From: Phoenix dactylifera
Lineage: Eukaryota; Streptophyta; Magnoliopsida; Arecales; Arecaceae
NCBI RefSeq assembly: GCF_009389715.1
Contig: NC_052405.1
Coordinates: 7,791,194 to 7,855,193, forward strand
Length of the DNA stretch: 64,000 nt
Reading direction: 5' to 3'
Each line of letters starts with the position of its first letter. The stretch's first letter is position 1. Positions 1 to 13,128 of this stretch are shown here, in pieces. The notes beneath the pieces were generated by a model. That model searched no databases. It saw nothing but the letters and a program-made list of their open reading frames with translations, and was not told where the DNA came from. The translations under genes and the position numbers were made by a program.

Positions 1-995
1 CCAATTACTGGCTTTAAGAAAATTATATGTGATCTATATCCAATGCCCTTTTTTTGGATATTCACCAATTTAAAATAAAATTCAGTTATTAATACAACCC
101 AGTATTCATAATGTATTGTTTATTAATGTGGAATTTGAAGGGAGATTTTTATTAAACTAAGCTTGTTCTTGGCCGAGGTTTTCCGAACATAGCCAATGCT
201 GTAATGTTGTTAATTGTGCTGGTGTTGGCAGGTTTAGTTATGAGTCAATTCATTCTAATAATTCTACAAGATTATTTAAATAGTAAAAAATGCAGAAAAT
301 GAAGAAGTATCAGAAAATTTTGGATTAGTTTAATTATCCTGTGATAGTGATAAACTAATGGTACTTCATTTAGATGTAAATGAGTTGAAAAATGCATTGA
401 TGCATGATCAATATCATATGATTGAGAAGAGTAACTGTGAAACACTATAGGCAGTGCCACAGACATTTTAATTCATTTCATGATTTTTCCTTTATTTTTA
501 CAAAAAAGAAATTGATTTATATATATTTCAAAAAATACTTCAGCATTTATAGATTTGAGCTAAAGAACTTCTGACACTATTTAGGGCTCACGTTTGACAG
601 ACCTTGATTTTGTATTGGCAATTCTTTTTTTTTTAAGTTTTTGTTAGAAATATAGAAATGTTTCAAAAATTTTATAGTAGTATATAGAAGTTGTTTTTAG
701 GACTCCTCATTTAAGCTGAACAGAACCTACATGTTCAACCTTCACCTGATGACATTGCAAAATCTAGTGTGTACAGCTTCCTATCACAGTTATTGCTTGA
801 GTAGCATTCATTTTGCTTTCTTTTCTTGCAACTGAACAATTTGTGTTTTTAGCTTTCAATATTTTTTCCGGTTATTGTTTGTGCCACTTTTAGCATTGTC
901 TTGATGCACTTCTGACTGTTGTCATGTCGATCGTCTGTGTATATATTATTATAGATTGAAGATGTATCAGTAGTTGCCTTAATTATGATAAACAG
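1..995 (+). other. Probable intron upstream of the last ASHH2 exon
   Basis: AT-rich sequence with frequent stops in all frames, ending in a splice acceptor (AACAG at 991-995) directly before the ASHH2 exon. I found no upstream ASHH2 exon that I can defend, so this is best read as the last intron or introns of that gene. Earlier exons, including the SET domain, lie outside the left edge. Confidence 0.5.
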
Positions 996-2266
996 GTTCA
1001 TCAAATTGCTCGTAACTTTCGAGATAAATGGATTCCTCGTACTATCAGAAGAGTTGAGCCATCAGACAGGGATGATGGCCAACTAGATTCACAACATTCC
1101 TACTGCAGTTGGTTTGAGTCATCAGTGTATAGACGTCGGCATGATCATGTGGCAAGACATACTGATGCCATAGTCTGTGTTAGTGAAGCTGTACAAAAGC
1201 CGACATCTTCATTCTTGGTTGATATCCCTGGAGGAACTTCTTCACGTCCTGGCCAACTGGTATCCAGTTCTGCACCCGTGATTCATAACAATACAGCAAG
1301 TGGGACAAGAACACGCAAACGTAAAAGCAGGTGGGATCAGCCATCGGATATCATAGTCCTAGATCCGAAAACCTTGTGGTCAACTGAAGATCATACTGTC
1401 GAGGCAGGTTTGAAGTTTATAAAAGCTACTAATTCACAATCAGAACTTGGTTCTCAACTTGAGGAATTAAAGAAGGATTTTGGGACCCAGAGAGAGGAGA
1501 ACAGCTCATTTGATGAAGTCGCAAGTGTGAAGAGTCCAATGCCGCAGAACCTTGATGATGAAGCACCGCCTGGATTTGGGTCTCCTCAGAAGGATCGCTA
1601 TCCTCAGGTTTCTTTTGAAACTTCGGTAACTACAGGGGAAGTAGTAATGGGGTGTATACAGGAGAGATTCCTTTCTCACCTAAGTGTGTCATATGGCATT
1701 CCTTTGACCCTGATGCAGCAGCTGGGATCCACTGAAGCTGGAGGCAACCAGAGTCATCCAAACTGGTCGATTGCACCCGGCATGCCTTTCCATCCTTTTC
1801 CACCTCTTCCCCATACCCATGGGGAACACCAAATCCTACAAGTCCAACAGAGACATCTAACCACAATATGACTCAGGCTGCAAAAGAAACACATCTAACC
1901 AAACGACGAGTTGAAGAGACTCAGACAACAGATCTGACTGTTCAAAGCACATCAGGGGAAGGGCCAGCAGATATAGTTGAATCAAGGCCCAGGAGCTCGT
2001 TCATTAATGGAAGAGCAAGATGGCCTTCCAATAGCTCTGGAAGGAGGTTTTTCCGACCCCAGAAATGGAACAACCAGAGGTTTCAGAGATGTTGGCCTCC
2101 TTGGCCCCGGGAAGGCAGCGGTCGTGGTTGCAGTTGGAGTGAAAAAAATGGGGATTCTGGTGTAGGTGTAGGATATCCAAGGGATGGTAGTGATTTATGT
2201 TCCTTGGAGAGTGTAAGCAACAATGTTATTAGCTCTAATTGTCATCAGCCACCACAAAATAATTGA
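996..2266 (+). CDS. ASHH2: ASHH2/SDG8-like histone H3K36 methyltransferase, C-terminal exon (frameshifted)
   Basis: This is the 3' terminal exon of a large SET-domain methyltransferase of the ASHH2 (SDG8, EFS) type, which deposits H3K36me2/3 on transcribed chromatin. The exon opens in phase 0 after the acceptor at 995 and encodes the tail only: IARNFRDKWIPRTIRRVEP, then a basic RKRKSRWDQP motif, an acidic DDEAPPGFG patch, a Pro-rich PFHPFPPLP stretch and a Trp/Arg/Gly-rich end. No catalytic SET, AWS or CW domain is in the window. The frame is broken once: one base is missing in the C run at 1809-1812. Reading continues from the 996 frame into the frame ending at the TGA at 2264-2266, and both halves look like the same conserved tail. 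Without the shift the protein would stop at about 1871 and lose roughly 150 residues. Identification rests on recalled family motifs. Another SRWDQP-containing protein is possible but less likely. Confidence 0.68.
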
Positions 2267-5120
2267 TTGTGGTCATTTGATTGATTGAAAAAGGAGCAGG
2301 GGCAGCAATAGGCGCTTCTCGATGTATTTATAATTCTTTTACATGCTAATATCTATCAGATGCAATTTCTATTTTTTTAACTCACTAAGGGCAGTTGATT
2401 CAGTTTGTAGGTTTTATGGGTACCATATCTGTTGAATGAAGTCTTATTTCATTTGTTCCTTTTGTGAGCTGTCTTGATGAATTCAGCTATAGGGATGACT
2501 GTCCCTGGTTTAAGTTATTTAATATGTACAGCAAGCAGATTCACCATTTCAACCCTCTTAATCTATCTGAGCCTTTCAAAATTCAGGTTCTGGTCTGGTG
2601 TTGAGCTAAAAACGGTTTCTTCGGTTTTTTGTCTTCTGGTAAGTCATATGTGGTCTCAGAGCATCATCTTGTGGTAGCATTCTAAATGTAATAGTTTCTT
2701 CTTTGCTCCTTTCGTCTGGGTATGTTCTCGATTCTTTTATTTGGTTGCTCTTTCTATCATTAAAGTTGTAGATCCATGCTGAACTTAGTGGCATTAATTC
2801 TGAGTTGCCAGGAATTCTTTAAAACCACATAAGCTTCTCAGGCTTATATATATCGTGTAACATATTCCATTTGCTAATAATGCTTGATTACTTCACTAAC
2901 TGCCTGCTAAATACATTCAGAATATCTGAGTGGTGCTTGCACTAAGTTTGCTGGTTAACACAATCAAAGACATTAATCCAAGATTGCGAAAAATGATTTA
3001 TTCTTTATCTACACCTCCTTGGTGCATTAATCATGTGTATAATACATCCTTTGAGTAAAGAGGCAAGTCCAACAAATGTTCAGGAATCAACTGAAAGTTG
3101 CCTTGATCAACTGAAACCCTGTTTGTGTCTTTAAAGATTGGGAATATTCTGATTCTCTCTCTCTCGCTCTCTCTTTTGTCATGTGTAAATGAGAACCCTA
3201 TGTAAAATGACCCAGTTCAAATCATTGTTGCAATAAAAGTCATCAATCATATACTTATAGCTATAGTCCATCCTTCATTGAGGTCCACTCTGCTTCTGTG
3301 TATGCAGTTAATTCCTAAAGTGGGCTGTGATCTCCTATCTCACAATAATTGTCTAAATTATGGTTCATTGTTGGAAGTAATCTCATAATGATTTCACTTA
3401 GATTCCTCCTGTGGAGAGGGTATTTGTAGTCGCTGAATGTCTTGCAGGATTTTCTTCCAGAAAAAAAAAGGCTAGGATGCTACACAAAGTTCTGATGAGA
3501 GGAGAGCACCATTTGACAATTGTGAAACCACTAATTCTTTGGACTTGTTTCTATGAGTTAGCTAATTTTTTTCTTTTTATTTTTTTCCTCAGAAGTTTAG
3601 TTTCTAATTTATCATTAAAACAGTAGGTAAGAAGCAAAATGACCTATTAGTTTCAAATTTGCTCTTTTCAGTGATAATCTGATTTAGCCCCGGCAGAACC
3701 CTGTATTCCATCTCTGATATATTAATATTTATTTCGTTTAGAATTTTTATTAATTCTGCTTGCTGTTAATGAATAAATGGATGTGATATAAGCTAGGTAC
3801 TGCCGAGGGCTATCATCTTTCATTTAAATTTGCCCATATTAGATTATTCATTACATTTAAGCATTGAAAGGACCACTGATGAATTCTACTCTTTCATGCA
3901 TGTGGACTTCTGCATGGAGAAGAGAAAATCAGACGATTCAGAGCTGCAAAAGGAGCAAAAATAATTAAATAGAAGGTTTCTTGAGTTTTTTCCCTCCTTT
4001 TCTCTCCTTTCCCAAGTGCATGTGAATTTGGTAATGCTGATCTCCTATCAGCCCAGATCCTACTACTTTTTAGGTCGAGAGCTGAAACCAAATTTGCCCT
4101 CTTGAGTGGACCACAGGTTCTTCCAAGGTCACAAATGGGTTGCTGTCAGTGTGCACGGCTCCCTATCGTTTCATTCACAACTAAAATTTGGATGAGCAGT
4201 GGTCTAGAAGTTGTTTATGCTTGGATCCGTTTGAGCTGAAATCTGCAGTTTTAAGAGTGATGGACCACTGGATGAGCATTGGGTAAGGATACCCTTGTTG
4301 AGTGGTGCTGATTTTGTGTTTTGAGTCCTTTCCTCATTCATGGATGGCTTGCGGAATTTATGTTCTAATGAGTGGTGATTCAAACGACATGAGAATCACC
4401 ATAGAAGCTTAAATTCCATTTAATCGATTCTGTGTTCCAAGTCCTTTCCTCGTATATGGATCTCATTATTCTGCTGGAGAAAAACATTTCAACTGTTCGC
4501 AGCTTTTTTTACTTGAGGCGTGATCCTCCTATCTCAGCTCAGCTGGTATCATTAGTTCGTCATCTTTTGCTGTCACTCTTAGCTCTCTCTGATCTATTGG
4601 CATTACTTAGCTTTTCTATTATCAACTTACGTCCTCTATTTTGTTAGATTCCATTTCGTATGGTATGTCGAAACCTATTTGTGCTTGATGCAAATGAACA
4701 TGATAGTCCAGCATATGTTATTTACAATACAACTGTTGTTATGATTTATACTCAAAATGCTTCATGCCTCCATCTTAAACCATTAGAACTATATACATCT
4801 TTATCGCTAGGATCAAAATGTCATAAAGCTTTTGTTCACCAAAATGCTTCCAGAAGAAGCATGGAAAGTTTCAAAGAACCCGAACCAGCCAAGGCAAGGT
4901 GGCTGCCTGATAGCATCACCATTACCGTGAGGCTTTTTTCTCTACTCTGCGATTGGCTCGCGGACCTTGTCTTGCCCAGCAAAATGCTGAAAAGTTTCAG
5001 AATATCATCTTCCCCTCTGCATTTACAAAAATCATCTTGCACCACGGAACCACCAAGTTGATTGAAAAGCACCGGCAAAATTTAGACAGCACCGCTAAAA
5101 GGAAACATGTGATGAAACCC
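2267..5120. other. Intergenic region between convergent ASHH2 and kinase genes
   Basis: The two flanking genes converge here. The stretch is AT-rich with only short open frames that resemble nothing I recognise, including one of 133 codons at 4660-5061. The left part probably holds the ASHH2 3' untranslated region (an AATAAA lies at 3232-3237, rather far from the stop). A partly repeated phrase ending TCCTTTCCTC occurs near 4325 and near 4440. I see no RNA gene. Confidence 0.5.
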
Positions 5121-5126
5121 TTTATT
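5121..5126 (-). terminator. Candidate polyadenylation signal of the USP-kinase gene
   Basis: TTTATT on the + strand reads AATAAA on the gene strand, about 285 nt past the kinase stop codon at 5410. The distance fits a plant 3' untranslated region. Plant signals are loose, so this is only a candidate. Confidence 0.4.
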
Positions 5127-5409
5127 AACGAAAGCTATGGGTATTACAGCTCTTCGCAAATATAACAAGCCATCCACTCCCTCCATTATTTTTCTCACCC
5201 TTTGGTTGAGAACACCTGGGGAGAGATGGATGGTCCCTCCGGCCAAAAACAATCCCATAAAGGGACATGGCATAAAATGAGGAAAGGAGGAGGGCATAGC
5301 ATACCGCCTCTCATCTCAATTCCTCTTGTAATTAAACAAACAGATGCAATAAGTGAGACAACATAGGAACACCCCCTATACAAACATCAGGAGACCAAAT
5401 GAGTACTCA

Positions 5410-8400
5410 TCAATTAAAGCTCGATGAACGGCTCCATCTCCCTCGCAAGTACTCCTCTAAGGAAGTGTTTGCTGCTATAAAATCGACAGCCGGATCTACG
5501 CTGCTGACTGAGAGTGAATCATCATCAAGCAGTGCAAGGTTTATGTAAGACTGGATGTTAGAATCTTGAAGTGGTGCCTCATCATCCAACCCATCAAACT
5601 CTTTGGAAGCACTGACTTGTGATTTTGCCCACTTGAGAATGTCATCATCTCCTCCTAGGAGCTTCAGCACCTGCAGTCAGGAGCAGTATATGTATAATTA
5701 TATCATGTTAGCTTCAGCACCTGCAGTCAGGAGCAGTATATGTATAATTATATCATGTTTGCACCTCAGAATTCACTTCATAATAAACAACAGCATGCCC
5801 AAGAGCTTCCCGGAGGTAAAATATTGCAAAATAGATCAATAAAGCTGAATCATGAGAACTGCATGGTAATAAATATCTTACAGTTGCTATTCTGGGACGA
5901 CACCGAGGAGCTCTTCTGATGCAGAGGGAAGCAGCCAGAATCATCCTCTCCAACTGATCATCACTGTAATTAGTGCCCAGACATGGATCGACCAGCTGCT
6001 TAACTTTTCCATCTTGTAGAATTTTCTTTGCCTGCCATCAGGATATCATGGTAAGTTCTCGTATCTTCTTGTTTATTATGGTTTTATGCTATTTTATCGA
6101 TAAAAGGAGCCATTGCTTGGTGCAGTAGTAAATGCTTGGGCTGACAAGTGCAAATGTGCAATGGTATGGGTTCAAGTCCTAGGACAGCCACTGTGCATGA
6201 AAAGTGCCAAAGGTTATGTTTAATCCCCAGTCCCATACCGGATTTCCAGGAAAATAAATGGGAGCATGGCTTTTTACGATTTTACCAAGAAAAAAGATGT
6301 TGGACTATCTTCAATCATAAACAAGCTATAAAGCAAAGTCTTACATATCTCTAGATGGTATGCCAAATCTCTAGACGAAAGCCATATATGTACATATATA
6401 CATTCAATTATGATGAAAACTAGCCTTCCAGCCATTTTTTATTGAGCACAAGGTGGCATCAGTTATAGAAGAACACCAAAGAACTTACCCAAATGACCAG
6501 GCTCTCTTGGCCCTTGGGACAGCCTGTGCAGACGGGCTTTCTACCCGAAATAAGCTCAAGAAGCACAACACCAAAAGCATACACATCAGTTTTTTCATTG
6601 ACCTTCCCATACATAAAATATTCAGGAGCCAAATACCTGCAATTATAAGACATTTTGCTCGGTTAAACAGAAACGCCATCGCATCTCATCTGATGTCACT
6701 TTCACAAATAAGTTCATAGTTGAGTGAATTAGCACACAAACCCGAACGTCCCTGCAACATCGTTGCATGAGAAGTCCACTGTTGAAGCTGATGCCCACTT
6801 TGCGAGACCAAAATCAGATAACTGAAGCATGCCAAGAAGAAATGGGATACAACCAAAGGTTTAATTTGAAAGGTATTTGGTAAACAAATTAAAAGAGGCA
6901 AATTTCTTCATTGATCCTAACAGCAGACAAGAGAGTACCTTGGGCTCAAAATCACCAGAGAGGAGAATATTTGAGGATTTTACATCCCGATGGATCACAG
7001 GTTGAACATTGGCAGCACCATGTAGATAGTCAAGGGCTTCTGCAATGCCCACTGCCACCTTATATCTCTCGACCCAACCAAGAACATTCTTGTTCTCACT
7101 CTCACCTGACAATAAAAATGTGGAATAGGAGATAAGATTTCGAAAGAGAAGACACAAGGTACAAGAATGTGAAGGATGACCTTGTAGTGAACATAAACAG
7201 CATACCATGGAGGCTTTCCTCTAAGCTACCTCGTGATAAGTAATCATAGACCAATATGAGATTATCATTCTCAAAGCAAAACCCAAACAGCGAAATAATG
7301 TTCTTATGATTTAATGCGGTGATAATCTCGATTTCCGAAACGAACTCGTTTAGGATGTGCTCAGAGGGCTTCAGAATTTTCACTGCCAATTCCTTGCCAT
7401 CAGAAAGGCAGCACCTGTAGACATGGCTGCTACCTCCCCTCCCAATGAACTTCTCTGTAGTGCACATCAAAACAGCAACAGACGAAAGCTCAGCCAGATC
7501 ATACACAGATAGCATGAGAATTAAAAGTCATGGAAATTGACCTGGTGAGAAGTTAGAGGTCAACTGCACAAGTTCCTTATAGCTGAACAATCTGCAAACT
7601 GATGAATACTTCTCCCTAAGAGATTCCAACTCCTTTGGAATTTTCTTTTCACCATTGTCAATTGTAGGCGATGGACTACATGAATCAGTTTCGAAAGGAA
7701 CTATGGCCCCTCTTTTCCCATCAACACCGGAGGTGGCATTTGCTTCTAATTTTGCAGGCTTTTGATCTGGATGAACTGTCGATACTGCTGAGTGCCGGCT
7801 GGGAAGCCGCATGGCCCATTGAACCACAGAGGTCTTGGATCTCTCTGCAGAAGTGGTTTTCTGATTGGGCAAGACCGACTTTCTGAGCAGGGGCCAGCCA
7901 GGTCTTGCTTGCGGCGAGTCCTTGATCAAGTGAGAGACGGAGCTCGAGGGAGCCTCCGGTTTCTTCCCAGGAACCAGAGCCAAGGACTCATCTTTCTCCA
8001 ATTCAGAGCACAAGGGAAGGGAAACAGGGGAACAAACGCCAGAGTTTTGCCTTTTTGTGTCATCCAATGATGGTAAGACGTTGTCTGCACCAAGGCTGAC
8101 ACAACTCAACCTTCTTTTAGATACAACTGGCAAACAGGGAAGCAATGTGCTCGAAGTATTGGTGTTCCTTCCTGCTTGGCTTTTAATCGCCAACTTGTCA
8201 TCCCCGCGATTGGATCGCTTGGAGTAATTTTTTGATTCCTGCCAGGGCACGAGGGCTGAACTAGAACTTCGGACATGGTCACCGACACTGTTGTTCGCTG
8301 CTTTCAGAATGGAATTTTGAGCACAAGGGACCAAAAATGAGCCGAATTGAAGCAGGAAGTGAAGTTTAGGAACGACCAACCAACCTGTGGATTGAGAAGC

Positions 8401-9342
8401 TGGCAGTGGCTCTCTTCGGAAGACAATCTTGCCGTTGTTCACTGCCAACACCGAGCAATCCCGGGAGAGTTTCTTTGCGCAGTACTTGGCAATTGAGGTA
8501 GAGGAAGACCTATTGAAATCAATTGATTACATACAAACCATACAACATTGGTCGTCGAAAAAAAAAAAAAAGAAAAGATAGAGAGACGGTCTAAGATTCA
8601 CTGGAATACCCGAAAGAACGGTTGTTCTTTGTAATCCCTAGAATTAGTTTACTTGCCGCAGAGGAATTCACCTCTCGAACCAAATCTTTGCGGATTGATG
8701 AACCACGGCTTAGCTTCAGTTTCAGATCAATCTATCAAAACAAATAAATAAAAAAAAAGTTAACTTATGCAGCATCAAAAATCAACTAAATATGGCGAAG
8801 AAATCGATGAAAAAGAACAAAAGTGACAACTTGTTTGAGATTGCAGAAGCCTTCATAGACAGCGAGCATGGAGTCGAAGGCCTTCACGAGAGAGAGCAGA
8901 GAAGAGGGCGAATTTTCATTATGATGCGAAACATCTGCGGAAAAATATAGACATATAAATATATTTGCGAGAAGAATTAAGAAAAGAAGAGCAAGATTAG
9001 ATTTTTCATGAAGAAAATCATGAAAGAAGAAGCAAAATTAGAATTTTTAAGAGTAGAAGCGGCGGAGAGGTCGAGGCTACGAAGATTGGTACCGGCGGCG
9101 GAGGAGGGGAGGACGTGGAGGGCGAGGACACGATCGCCGGGGGAGGCGACCTTGACGAGGGCCCACGTGAGGAGCTCCCGGCTCTCGGCGTCCATCTTAA
9201 TCCCAACCACCACCGTCTTTCCTTCTTCCCCCTTCTTACTCTCCTCCTTCTCTTCTTCTTCTTCTTCTTCTTTCCTTCTTCCGCCGCCATTGGATTGCAC
9301 CAAGATGCCATCTTTCTTCTCCTCCTCTTTTCTCAGCTTCAT
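5410..9342 (-). CDS. Receptor-like cytoplasmic kinase with N-terminal USP-like domain
   Basis: Ten exons keep phase throughout: 9342-9093, 8934-8831, 8731-8610, 8509-7542, 7454-7206, 7105-6939, 6821-6742, 6636-6489, 6031-5882, 5670-5410. They encode 832 aa. After an acidic/basic low-complexity leader, residues about 43-165 form a universal-stress-protein/adenine-nucleotide alpha-hydrolase-like domain ([20 protein letters not shown], later [20 protein letters not shown] and [20 protein letters not shown]). A Ser-rich linker follows in the large fourth exon. The kinase domain spans about 483-750, with the glycine loop GRGGSSHVY, lysine in AVK, catalytic HRDVKSSN (RD type), DFG and APE all present, so it should be active. 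There is no signal peptide or membrane helix, so it is probably cytoplasmic. The family includes Arabidopsis At1g77280 and At1g21590, and its substrates are poorly known. A further in-frame intron near 8400-8300 cannot be excluded. Confidence 0.9.
5661..5760. repeat. 50-bp tandem duplication across a splice acceptor
   Basis: Two copies of a 50-bp unit (5661-5710 and 5711-5760) differ only at the last base. On the gene strand each copy carries the CTGCAG acceptor followed by GTGCTGAAGC, so the last kinase exon has two identical-looking 3' splice sites, at 5671 and 5721. Only the inner one keeps the frame. Confidence 0.95.
6106..6290 (+). mobile_element. tRNA-derived SINE-like element in a kinase intron
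   Basis: Within the intron between kinase exons 8 and 9, opposite to the gene, sits a unit with RNA polymerase III promoter-like boxes. The A-box-like sequence is TGGTGCAGTAG at 6118-6128 and the B-box-like sequence is GGTTCAAGTCC at 6169-6179, spaced as in tRNA-related SINEs. The rest does not fold as a tRNA that I can see. Ends and target duplication are unclear, so the boundaries are approximate. Confidence 0.5.
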
Positions 9343-9460
9343 CCTTCTGTTTTCTTCTCTCCTTCTCTTCTCCGATTCTTTCCGTCTCAGGATTCGACGG
9401 AGGGATTATGGGAGACGCTCTCTGAAATCTCGGTGGGTTTTATTCCTTGCCGATAAATAG
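9343..9460 (-). promoter_or_regulatory. Probable 5' leader of the USP-kinase gene
   Basis: On the gene strand this is a purine-rich (GA-rich) stretch directly before the ATG at 9342. A transcript leader is likely, but no start site can be read from the sequence. Confidence 0.3.
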
Positions 9461-12400
9461 ATCTTACGCTGTCTTTTGGACAAAATTTAGTTTCCAACAC
9501 CCTCCCAAGCCTCAATAGTTTATTTTATAATTGAAAACTGGCTATATATTATTCTTCCCGCTTCCTTAAATATAAATCAGTAGGGAGCGGCCCCTGAAGT
9601 CTTTTTTTTTTTTTTCCTGAGGGGAAGGCTGCAGGGCTTTTATTGTTGTCTAGATTCCGAAATTGGTAATGTCTTCTGCAATTTATGTAATTATCCTTAT
9701 CTTGTAAAAAATCAGCTTTCCTCTTTTTCATCTGAAAGGATAGGAGCATAAGTGTCATCACCATCAATCCAAAAAAAAAAAATCCAAATTGGTATTATTT
9801 TTTTTTAAATAAAAAATAGGAAATTTGATGTAGAAATTATATTTAGTTATCTATTTTTAATTCTTTTAATATTTTTATTATTTCTGAAAAATAAAAATAA
9901 AAATAAAAATATATACTTTTATTTTTTAAAAAATAGATTTTACCATTCGTCTTTCGATAAACTAAAAATAAAATTTATATTTCTAATTTTTTTGAAAAAA
10001 AAAAGGCATCAATGCCAAACGCTAATTTTTTTTTAGCTTCCTTAATAAATTGATTTCATCTCCCTTGACCTATCCATCTTTAGATGAAATAAATCAACTT
10101 GCCATTTTTTTGGATAAAAACTAGGAGGGGGGAGGGACGAACCCATCCGCGTAGCAGCCTCCACTGGGCCCTCCTTCCATCAAAAAATGTTCAATGCAGG
10201 TCGCAGGTTTCCGCATGCCCTCTCCGACACGTAGATTGCTCCACGTGTGAGTATGTCACCCCAACGCCACTTCAGTACCGACAGATCAAATGACAACTTC
10301 ATAGAACAAACTACGCAGGAGGCATCTGGTCTCCACATTTAATCGACACCTGCGTGTTTCAAACATAGGTCACTCCGGTAAAATCTTAGCCCTGTTCCAA
10401 CCGTACTACCATCTTGGTGTCAATCAACTCGCCTTTGGGCGGCAGACAGTTGGCGAATGAGCTTAATTAACTATTAATAAAATTAGTTAACTATCTTCAC
10501 TGCTGTTATTTTTTTCAAAAATTATATTTATTTTTTATTCACTATCTTTGCCATCCGATCTTCTGTTCTTCGAGCATGTCACTATTTTTGCCTACTGCCA
10601 ATTTATTTTTTTGTCTCACATACATCTAACAATTTATGCAATCAAAAATAGCAAAGGACAACCCTCACATCTAAAACAAACCCATAAAACATCAAAAAAA
10701 AAAATACATGTCAAATCATAAAAACATACTTTTTCCTTTTTCATAAAAAGAAAAAGGAAAATAGCGATAGTTGGAAATGATTTTATTTTGTTTGTCGAAA
10801 CTAATTGGACACACGAGATGGTCATAAACCAAAAAAAAAAGGAAAACAAAAAAACGTAATTAATGGTCACTAAGCCAGTTTATCTGATACAATAATCAAC
10901 TTACTTATTTTTTTTAAAAAAAAAAACCCTGCACGATCTTATCTTGTTATTCTTAAATTACAAGTGGCGTAATCCCATGGTATACGTTTACGTCCCCTTG
11001 TTTATTCGGGACGTAAGCGGCCTTTGCTTCTCTCCATCCGCTCAACCCTCAACTTGGACGAAGGCTGCTTTCCGGTTACTCAATAAATTACAGGAGCCTG
11101 ACCTCATGCTTTACGCGACTCCTCATTTCATGCCCTCCTCTCTTTCTTTATAGTTTTTATTCTTTATATTTATTATCTTGACTTTCAATTATTTAGAGAA
11201 TTTACGGTTACATTCAATTAAATTGATGATGTTAGTAAAATCATTTATCTCATATAAAAAATTAAAATTATTTTTAAATAATGAGGAGGATGCACCTATT
11301 TCTTTTATTCTTGGATCTCTTCTAATATGATATTTGGCTTATGTTTAAGATTAATAGTTTGACTATTATTTTATTAAGTTATGAATTAATGTACGATGAA
11401 TCTTAAAAAAAAAAGAGTAACCGTAGATTTTTTAGATTATTAAATATAAGTATATTTTTTTATAATTTTGGAAGAATTTTTATAATTTATTTTTTTGTTA
11501 AAATTTTAAAAGTCAAAAGTTGATGAGGTTGCCACCTTAATGGACCGTTCGCCAGGTCGTTAGATTCGCAATACTATCATTATAAACAAGAAAAACTAGT
11601 TCAACTCAAATGAGAACCCAATAATGTGACCTCGGGTTCCAATTTGCATTCCTAGTGGCTCAACTATTTTTCATATTCCATGCTGGAGAGAATGTGTTCG
11701 ATATTGTACAGTGGTTGACTTCAAGCTGAACCATGAAACACGCTCAAAGTAGAGCACATTGTTTTCTTTTGAGATATGTGATATAGATGTTCTGCTAGCG
11801 ATCTTATTGATGTATTATTCACTTGAAAAAAATTATGGGCTTGTAAATGTTATGAAATTTAAAGGAAATATCACACATTATGTAGTTTGATAGATCCAAA
11901 ATTCTCATTTTGAGAATAATGCATGGATCCGAGAGATAATTATTCTTAGTTTGGATTCTAGGATATGATAATTAGCTCTTCATTGTGATATTCAAGGTAA
12001 TATAGTTCCAAAACCTACCAACCAGCTAGACCCCTCTACTCAATAATAAAAGATTATGCATTTGATTTTTGAACGGTGCATTTCCAAAAATTCAGACTTG
12101 AACAATTATATCACAGGTCCTCCCTTCCTTTCTCTCAAAAAATATTTTGCAAAAAAAACCTACTGAGCAGATTAGATAAATTGCAATTTGAGATATCCAA
12201 TTAACGAACTAAAAATTTAAGCCACGCAAGTCACACAAGCTATAAATATTCGAAAATTAGTAGGCAGAGGATGTCCAAATTGAACACAAGTTAATTATGT
12301 AAGAGGTTTTGAAATTTGAAACGGCTGTGAACCGTCCCTCCCCATTTAAACTCATTTGAAACCCATTCTAAATGCAATAGAGACGTTGGGCTCCAACTTT

Positions 12401-13128
12401 ACTCCAGAGGGAAGAGAGAGGAGAGCCCTCTCACTCTCATTTAATTCCTCCTCTTCATATCTGTTAGGGGGCTTTTACCTTCTTGGGTCTTTTCTTTTTT
12501 TTTTTTCAATTTTTTTCAAGCGGTGAGGAGAGAAGAGAAGAGGGGTTATCTTGCTGTTGGTCTCTTCTTCATCAATCTCTCTTCGTCCTTTAGCTCTGAA
12601 TCAATTGCATACGAACAAATATAAAAAATCCTATTGAGTTCAAGAGATTTTGTAGTACTGTACACGTCTATAAAATCAACGGTCCGTTGTATCTTGGAAA
12701 GGGATCGCCAGAATCCGGTGCATGTAAGGAGGCAAATCTCTTTCAAAAACAGTGACTACATGCCTCGAATTGACTACAGGTACTATTTATTTTGTTGTGA
12801 ATCAAAAGAAAACGACGTGAAGTACGCATCGCAACTGGTTGTTTCAGTAAAAATTAAATTACTTGTGGTTTATTTGAGTTCTTTTGAGGTGTTTTTTCCA
12901 ATAAATTAAACCATCTGTTCCTCTCTTTTTTCACATAGTCAGAAGATGAAGGACTACAATAAATAAATCAGTGAGTAAAATATATCAATCAAGTTCCACG
13001 AAATGTGAATTGCTATGGGGATCAAATATAACCCGGTGGCAATCCTAGTAGATTTTAGTTAATCACATAAGACAAGTAAGTGGTATGTTCGTCTCAAGCT
13101 AAATTATTTCTCGACATCCAACCACCAA
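9461..13128. other. Gene-free AT-rich stretch
   Basis: Long A and T runs, short open frames only, and a few GC-richer islands (about 10130-10460 and 10960-11140) that could be old transposon pieces. I recognise no protein or RNA gene. Confidence 0.5.

Noticed and set aside
4660..5061. 133-codon open frame on the + strand
   Set aside because: No motif, biased composition or splice context; runs into the 3' side of the kinase gene.
6118..6179. tRNA gene
   Set aside because: Has A- and B-box-like sequences but no cloverleaf that I can pair; better explained as a SINE.
9008..9460. Open frames of 150 and 113 codons on the + strand over the kinase start
   Set aside because: They are the mirror of the low-complexity first kinase exon (CTT/TTC runs read as Leu/Ser/Phe); the - strand frame carries the USP-like domain.
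12634..12909. 91-codon open frame in the kinase-TCHQD spacer
   Set aside because: No motif and no flanking exon structure; AT-rich composition like the surroundings.
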